The notes under the pieces were generated by a model. It saw only the letters and a list, made by a program, of their open reading frames with translations, did not search any database and was not told the origin of the DNA. A stretch of DNA of 27,309 nt from JBCCMQ01 sp039179985 (GTDB taxonomy: Bacteria > Pseudomonadota > Alphaproteobacteria > Rhodobacterales > Rhodobacteraceae), in the NCBI GenBank assembly GCA_039179985.1, contig JBCDED010000055.1, positions 1 to 27,309 on the forward strand, in the 5' to 3' direction. How positions within the stretch are numbered: position 1 is the first letter of the stretch; every line of letters begins with the position of its first letter. Made by a program: the position numbers and the translations under genes. Positions 22,903 to 27,309 of the stretch are shown here, one piece after another.

Positions 22903-23403
22903 ATGGCCGAAGAGATCAAATCGCTCGAAGAGCTGAATCAGGTCGCCGAGGGTACCTCCGCGCCTGAAGAGGTGGTCACCGCCACCTATACCCCTGCCGA
23001 ACCGCAGCGCGACGAACTTGGCCGCTCCTATGCCACCGGCAAGCGGAAAGACGCAGTCGCCCGCGTGTGGATCAAGCCGGGCTCCGGCAAGGTCACCGTG
23101 AACGGCAAGCCCATGAACGAATACTTCGCCCGCCCGGTGCTGCAGATGATCCTCGCGCAGCCCTTCACCGTGGCCGGTGTGGAAGGCGAGTTCGATGTGC
23201 AGGCCACCGTCAAGGGCGGCGGTCTGTCCGGCCAGGCCGGTGCGGTCAAGCACGGCATCTCAAAGGCGCTGCAACTCTACGAGCCCAGCCTGCGCCCCGC
23301 GCTGAAAGCCGCCGGGTTCCTGACCCGCGACAGCCGTGTGGTGGAACGTAAGAAATTCGGCCGCCGCATGGCCCGGCGCAGCTTCCAGTTCTCCAAGCGC
23401 TAA
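22903..23403 (+). CDS. rpsI: 30S ribosomal protein S9
   Basis: This 166-residue S9 includes the RSYATGKRKDAVARVWIKPGSGK core, GGGLSGQAGAVKHGISKAL, LTRDSRVVERKKFGRRMARRSFQFSKR and the C-terminal KR that reaches the P-site tRNA. An acidic N-terminal extension of about 36 residues precedes the core; it is common in alphaproteobacteria and absent from the 130-residue E. coli protein. It follows rplM by two bases and is followed by a strong terminator. Confidence 0.99.
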   Translation: MAEEIKSLEELNQVAEGTSAPEEVVTATYTPAEPQRDELGRSYATGKRKDAVARVWIKPGSGKVTVNGKPMNEYFARPVLQMILAQPFTVAGVEGEFDVQATVKGGGLSGQAGAVKHGISKALQLYEPSLRPALKAAGFLTRDSRVVERKKFGRRMARRSFQFSKR

Positions 23404-23426
23404 CAGACGCGCCAAACGCAGATCAG

Positions 23427-23451
23427 GGCCGCCCAACCGGGCGGCCTTTTT
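23427..23451 (+). terminator. Strong intrinsic terminator of rplM-rpsI
   Basis: The perfect 8-bp stem GGCCGCCC / GGGCGGCC with loop AACC is followed by TTTTT. It starts 24 bp after the rpsI stop and clearly separates the ribosomal operon from the transporter genes. Confidence 0.95.
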
Positions 23452-23562
23452 CGTACCAGCCAGCGCCTGGCGCTCAGCACCACTTGCCGCCGCCCGGCAT
23501 CCGGTGTCAGATGCATGCCAACGACCACTCGGGGCATCACCGCCAAAAATGACAAGAGCCCG

Positions 23563-24420
23563 ATGAACAGGGACCGCCGCCAGGGACTTCTTCTGATCAG
23601 CCCGCCGCTGATCTACGCCCTCGTGATGCTGGCCGCGCCCATCGGGGCGATCCTTGTCATCAGTTTCTGGACACAAAGCGGTCTGACCATGGACCGCACA
23701 CCCACCTTTGCCAATTACCACGAAGCGTTCACCGACCCCCTTTATGGCCAACTCCTTTTGCGCTCGATCTGGATCGCCGGTGCGGTGACCGTAGCGACAG
23801 TGGTCCTGGCCTTTCCGATTGCCTATTACGTCTCGTTCCACGTCCGTCCCGGGCGCAAATCGCTCTGGCTTTTTCTGATTACCATCCCGTTCTGGACCTC
23901 GTACCTGATCCGCGTCTTTCTCTGGAAAGTGATCCTGGGCTTCAACGGCGTTCTGAACACATCCCTTCAGGGCCTTGGGATCATTGAAGAACCTCTGACT
24001 TTCATCCTCTATAACGCCAATGCCGTGGTGATCACTCTGGCCCATGCCTTTGCGCCTTTTGCGATCCTGCCGATCTTTGTTGCGCTGGAGAAAATCGACC
24101 ATTCGTTGATCGAGGCGTCGAAAGATCTGGGCGAGAACTCCGTCTCCACCTTCCTGCGCGTGACCCTGCCGCTCGCCATGCCCGGCGTCGTGGCGGCGGC
24201 GCTCATTGTCTTTATCCCGACCATTGGCGACTACGTGACACCGCGGCTTGTGGGCGGGCCGAACGGGCTGATGATCGCCAACATGATCCAGACGCAGTTC
24301 CTGCGGCTCAACAACATGCCCATGGGCGCAACGCTGGCGATTATCGCCATGGTCAGCGTGACGCTCATTTCGCTGGTCTTCGTGTGGCTCAACCGCCGCT
24401 ACCTGAGGTCGCGGTCATGA
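23563..24420 (+). CDS. ABC transporter permease, PotB-like (spermidine/putrescine type)
   Basis: This 285-residue permease has six predicted helices beginning with GLLLISPPLIYALVMLAAP and the EAA loop EASKDLGENSVSTFLRVTLPLAMPG that contacts the ATPase. It resembles the PotB/PotH group of polyamine-type importers. Two starts are possible, ATG 23515 (301 residues) and ATG 23563 (MNRDRRQG); I prefer 23563 because the longer N-terminus has no hydrophobic or conserved content, although neither has a strong ribosome-binding site. The stop overlaps the next permease gene (ATGA). Substrate is polyamine, amino acid or another compound; no binding protein is adjacent to settle it. Confidence 0.9.
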   Translation: MNRDRRQGLLLISPPLIYALVMLAAPIGAILVISFWTQSGLTMDRTPTFANYHEAFTDPLYGQLLLRSIWIAGAVTVATVVLAFPIAYYVSFHVRPGRKSLWLFLITIPFWTSYLIRVFLWKVILGFNGVLNTSLQGLGIIEEPLTFILYNANAVVITLAHAFAPFAILPIFVALEKIDHSLIEASKDLGENSVSTFLRVTLPLAMPGVVAAALIVFIPTIGDYVTPRLVGGPNGLMIANMIQTQFLRLNNMPMGATLAIIAMVSVTLISLVFVWLNRRYLRSRS

Positions 24421-25226
24421 GGGTGGGCTGGCTTGGCATCTACGCGGTGCTCTACCTTGTCTTCCTCTACGCGCCGATCTTTCTGCTGCCGGTCTTCGCC
24501 TTCAACGCTTCGACCATCATCGCTTTCCCGCTGTCGGGCTTCACGACCGAGTGGTTCCGGGAACTGACGACCGTGACAGCGCTGCACGATGCTGTGAAGA
24601 ACAGCCTCTATATCGCTGTTACAACGGCGATAATTTCGACCGTTCTGGGCATCTGCGCCGCCCGTGCATCCACGCGCTACGGCTTTCCTTTCCAGCGGCC
24701 GATCATGGGCTTTGTGATGTTGCCGCTGGTCTTGCCAGAGATCATCGTGGCGGTCTCGCTTCTGGTGGTCATCGTGCAGGTCTTCGGGCTTGGGCTGTCA
24801 TCGCTGACGGTGATCCTGGGCCACGTTTTGATCTGCACGCCCTTTTGCATCGCGATCCTCAACTCAAGCTTCCAGAACCTTGACCAAAGCCTTGAGGAAG
24901 CGGCAGTGGATCTGGGCGAAACCCCAGCCTCGGCCTTTCGTCTGATTGTTCTGCCTCTGGTGATGCCGGGGATTATCTCGTCGCTTCTGATTTCCTTCAC
25001 CATCAGCCTCGACGAGTTCATCATCGCCTTCTTCCTTTCGGGGGTGGAGCCGACCTTGCCGGTCTACATCTGGGGGCAGCTACGGTTTCCGCAAAAACTG
25101 CCGGTTATCATGGCTTTGGGAACGATACTTGTTGCTTCGTCGATCTTACTTTTGGTCCTTGCCGAGATCTTCCGGCGGCGTGGCCTGCGCCGCGCTGGTC
25201 TGAAAGACACCGGAGGGTTTCTGTGA
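24417..25226 (+). CDS. ABC transporter permease, PotC-like
   Basis: This 269-residue permease is the second inner-membrane subunit, with six helices and the EAA loop EEAAVDLGETPASAFRLIVLPLVMPG. The SFTISLDEFIIAFF helix is typical of PotC/PotI. ATG 24417 overlaps the upstream permease stop, and its own stop overlaps the ATPase GTG start (GTGA), indicating strict co-translation. It should pair with the PotB-like subunit as a heterodimeric channel. Confidence 0.93.
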   Translation: MRVGWLGIYAVLYLVFLYAPIFLLPVFAFNASTIIAFPLSGFTTEWFRELTTVTALHDAVKNSLYIAVTTAIISTVLGICAARASTRYGFPFQRPIMGFVMLPLVLPEIIVAVSLLVVIVQVFGLGLSSLTVILGHVLICTPFCIAILNSSFQNLDQSLEEAAVDLGETPASAFRLIVLPLVMPGIISSLLISFTISLDEFIIAFFLSGVEPTLPVYIWGQLRFPQKLPVIMALGTILVASSILLLVLAEIFRRRGLRRAGLKDTGGFL

Positions 25227-26311
25227 CGCAATCCCTGATATCGCTGAGCGCGGTCGAGAAATACTACGGCGACTACCATGCGCTGCGGGGCATCGACCTG
25301 GACATTGGGCCGGGAGAGTTCTTCTCCCTGCTCGGGCCGTCCGGCTGCGGGAAGACCACGCTTCTGCGGACCATCGCCGGCTTTGAGGATCCTTCGTCCG
25401 GCAGTCTGCGCATCGACGGGGCAGATATGGCGCGGGTACCGGCGAACCGACGACCGACGAACATGGTCTTTCAGTCCTATGCCATCTTCCCCCATCTCAC
25501 CGTGGCCGAGAACGTGGGCTTCGGCCTGCGCCGGGCGCCGCAGTCGCGCGAGGAAAAGGCCCGTGCGGTGGAAGAGGCGCTCGATATGGTCGGTCTTAGC
25601 GGATATGGCGCGCGGGCGGCGCATGCGCTGTCAGGCGGCCAGCGGCAACGCGTGGCACTGGCTCGTGCTCTGATCCTGAAGCCGAAGGTGCTTCTGCTCG
25701 ACGAACCTCTCTCTGCGCTCGACAAGAAGTTGCGCGAGCAGATGCAGGGCGAACTGCGGCGGCTGCAACGGCAGGTTGGGATCACCTTCATCCTCGTCAC
25801 CCATGATCAGGAAGAGGCGCTGATCATGTCCGACCGGATCGCCGTAATGTTCGAAGGACAGATTGCGCAGCTTGATGCGCCCGAGGTGCTCTACCACCGC
25901 CCGAAGTCGCGGAAAGTAGCCGATTTCATCGGGATGATGAACTTTCTTCAAGCAAAAGTTGAAACTGGTGATGGAGCAGGCCTGAAGGTAACCACACCGT
26001 CCCTGGGCGGTTTCACGGTGCAGGCCGATCAGGCGGTCGGCAATGGTGCGCGAGCGGAACTGGGCCTCAGACCGGAAAGCCTGTCGCTTCTGATCGGAGA
26101 GACGGCACCACCAGGAACTCTGACGGCTGCCGGAACGGTCGCAGACCGTGCCTATTACGGCGACATGACCTACTATGACGTGCGTTTTGGTGGGAGCGAG
26201 ACGATCACGATCTCCATGAAAAACCGCGTGGGCCGCGAGGTACTGGAGATCGGCGCGCCGGTCGAGGCGGTCTGGGATCCACGGTCAGCGCTTCTTTTCC
26301 AGGGCGATTAG
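25223..26311 (+). CDS. ABC transporter ATP-binding protein, PotA-like
   Basis: This 362-residue ATPase has Walker A GPSGCGKTT (38-46), Q-loop Q84, signature LSGGQ (136-140), Walker B VLLLDEP (156-162), a D-loop SALD and the H-loop THDQEE. A C-terminal TOBE-type regulatory domain follows (about 235-362, including LGLRPESLSL). It should drive the two upstream permeases, forming a PotA-like dimer. A GTG start at 25223 overlaps the PotC-like stop. The TAG stop overlaps the stop of the convergent TetR gene (TTAG). Possible substrates are polyamines or related compounds. Confidence 0.95.
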   Translation: MTQSLISLSAVEKYYGDYHALRGIDLDIGPGEFFSLLGPSGCGKTTLLRTIAGFEDPSSGSLRIDGADMARVPANRRPTNMVFQSYAIFPHLTVAENVGFGLRRAPQSREEKARAVEEALDMVGLSGYGARAAHALSGGQRQRVALARALILKPKVLLLDEPLSALDKKLREQMQGELRRLQRQVGITFILVTHDQEEALIMSDRIAVMFEGQIAQLDAPEVLYHRPKSRKVADFIGMMNFLQAKVETGDGAGLKVTTPSLGGFTVQADQAVGNGARAELGLRPESLSLLIGETAPPGTLTAAGTVADRAYYGDMTYYDVRFGGSETITISMKNRVGREVLEIGAPVEAVWDPRSALLFQGD

Positions 26312-26925
26312 TTGTCGGGTGGGATAAGCCCGAGACCGCGCAGGTAAATCCCGATCCCGCTTTCCAGCAATTCTTCCGGTGGGAAGGGTGCCTTGGTGCC
26401 AGGGGCGCCGCGGGCGAAAAGTTCGACGACACCGTGGCTCATGGCCCAGATATGGGCCGAGAACATCGCTGCGGGCGGCCGTTTGTCTTCGGGGATATGC
26501 TCCGACAGTTCCTCTGCCGCGCGTTCCAGCACCCCGTTGGCGCGGTTGGCCGCGAGCGCGAGTTCGGGCGTGTGGTTGACCGAAATACCGCTTTCGAACA
26601 TCGCCACGTAGTGCCCGGGATACTTGCGTGCGAAGGCCAGGTAGGCGCGGCCCGTGGCCTCAAACGACGCCAGCGCCGACGGCTGGCCCTGCTCATAGGC
26701 GTATTCCATGAGATCCGCGAAGATTTCGTAGCCTTGCCGCGCGGCCTCGGCGATCAGATCGGTCCGACCCTCGAAATGGCGATAGACCGCGGCCGGCGTC
26801 ACGCCCGCGCGCTTGGCCGCCTCAGAAAGCGTAAAGCCTGTCGGACCTTTCTCTTCGATCAGCCCAAGGGCCGCTTCCACTAGGGCTGCGCGCAGGTTGC
26901 CGTGGTGATAGCCGCGCTTAGGCAT
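26308..26925 (-). CDS. TetR/AcrR-family transcriptional regulator
   Basis: This 205-residue regulator has the N-terminal helix-turn-helix region GYHHGNLRAALVEAALGLI ... FTLSEAAKRAGVTPAAVYRHFEGRTDLI (about 5-57; recognition helix near 43-51) and a C-terminal ligand domain of the WHG-motif kind. The ATG at 26925 starts MPKRGYHHGN and lies eight bases inside the ppk2 coding sequence, so it is probably co-transcribed with ppk2. A longer frame reaching further upstream is antisense-like coding of ppk2. It converges on the importer ATPase gene. Ligand and targets are not predictable; fatty-acid-type regulators of this family are common but this is speculation. Confidence 0.93.
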   Translation of the reverse strand: MPKRGYHHGNLRAALVEAALGLIEEKGPTGFTLSEAAKRAGVTPAAVYRHFEGRTDLIAEAARQGYEIFADLMEYAYEQGQPSALASFEATGRAYLAFARKYPGHYVAMFESGISVNHTPELALAANRANGVLERAAEELSEHIPEDKRPPAAMFSAHIWAMSHGVVELFARGAPGTKAPFPPEELLESGIGIYLRGLGLIPPDN

Positions 26926-27309
26926 GCCAGATGTCGGGCCCTCCGCAGATGTCGGGGTCTGGCGCGCAAGCGATCTTCTCGACCTTGTTGGCGTAGGGCA
27001 GACGGTACAGGACGCTGCGGATAGCGGCGATGCGCGCGCGGCGTTTGTCGTCAGTACGCACGATTGTCCATTCGGCGCCGGCGCGGTGGCTGCGCTCAAA
27101 GGTCTCGCGGATTGCGGCCGTGTAGTCGTTCCATTTGGAAAGTCCTTGAACGTCGATTGATGAGAGTTTCCATTGTTTTAGCGGGTCTTTCTCGCGTTCT
27201 AGCATACGGCGCAACTGCTCTGCCTGGCCGACGTTCAACCAAAGCTTGAAGAGGTAGACACCGTCATCCACGATCCCGCGCTCGAAGCTGGGAAGCTGGT
27301 CGAAAAAAA
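26918..27309 (-). CDS. ppk2: Polyphosphate kinase 2 (PPK2), N-terminus beyond window
   Basis: The frame is open to the right window edge, so about half or more of the protein is missing. The visible 130 residues show PPK2 hallmarks: QLPSFERGIVDDGVYLFKLWLNV, DPLKQWKLSSIDVQG, KWNDYTAAIRETF, a TDDKRRARIAAIRSVL segment and LPY. The Walker motifs should lie in the missing part. PPK2 enzymes transfer phosphate between polyphosphate and nucleotides (GTP, ATP or their diphosphates). A GTG at 27271 is internal, not the start. The 3' end overlaps tetR by eight bases on the same strand. Confidence 0.93.
   Translation of the reverse strand, partial: FFDQLPSFERGIVDDGVYLFKLWLNVGQAEQLRRMLEREKDPLKQWKLSSIDVQGLSKWNDYTAAIRETFERSHRAGAEWTIVRTDDKRRARIAAIRSVLYRLPYANKVEKIACAPDPDICGGPDIWHA

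Noticed and set aside
26926..27099. 58-codon N-terminal extension of the TetR frame
   Set aside because: It lies within ppk2 coding sequence and has Ala/Ser/Thr-rich composition; conserved TetR sequence starts at MPKRGYHHGN.
27303..27309. Run of seven A at the right edge as a frameshift or terminator signal
   Set aside because: It reads as part of the ppk2 frame (Phe codons on the minus strand) and is cut by the window edge.

Overview
The window looks like chromosomal DNA of a marine-type alphaproteobacterium, most likely Rhodobacterales (Roseobacter group). The evidence is high GC, very tight gene packing, a ChpT-type phosphotransferase with a divergent DUF3553 gene, an olsB-olsA pair, an alphaproteobacterial rplU-rpmA-GNAT-GNAT-obgE-proB-proA cluster, and an L21 protein with an Ala/Lys/Pro linker plus helix-hairpin-helix tail. 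Most of it is ordinary core genome. I see no prophage, insertion sequence, CRISPR array or defence island. About 32 protein genes and one tRNA are supported.

Layout: (1) 1-4002 is an accessory-looking metabolic patch: the end of an FAD-dependent oxidoreductase, a convergent amidase, a short BLUF blue-light sensor, and an SMP-30/gluconolactonase-like enzyme. (2) 3999-6932 (minus) holds three Tad-pilus-type genes, a vWA TadG-like protein followed by two TadE-like minor pilins. (3) 6933-7679 is mostly non-coding, with tRNA-Ser(CGA) and the rplU leader. (4) 7680-13301 runs rplU, rpmA, terminator, two GNATs, obgE, proB, proA, the last four as an overlapping unit. (5) 13308-14130 holds chpT and a divergent DUF3553 gene whose start codons overlap. 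(6) 14261-16481 holds the ornithine-lipid genes olsB-olsA and a convergent degenerate ThiE/TenI homologue. (7) 16612-20025 holds a TrmJ-like tRNA methyltransferase, ctaA and an M32 carboxypeptidase. (8) 20030-21785 (minus) is a three-gene unit: an ECHDC3-like crotonase, DUF1801 and DUF1185; a PaaI-type thioesterase is divergent from it. (9) 22269-23451 holds a structured leader, rplM-rpsI and a strong terminator. (10) 23563-26311 is a PotB-PotC-PotA-type importer without an adjacent binding protein. (11) 26308-27309 (minus) holds the end of a PPK2 polyphosphate kinase running into a TetR regulator.

Genes that clearly work together are proB/proA (proline synthesis), olsB/olsA (phosphorus-free ornithine lipid), rplU/rpmA and rplM/rpsI (ribosome), the Tad-type trio (surface pilus or secreted matrix), and the three importer genes. 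The points most worth a second look are the overlapping chpT/DUF3553 starts, the L21-HhH fusion, two enzyme homologues that have lost their family's catalytic residues (ThiE-like and ECHDC3-like), the stand-alone BLUF protein, and convergent gene pairs that share a palindromic YTAG stop.
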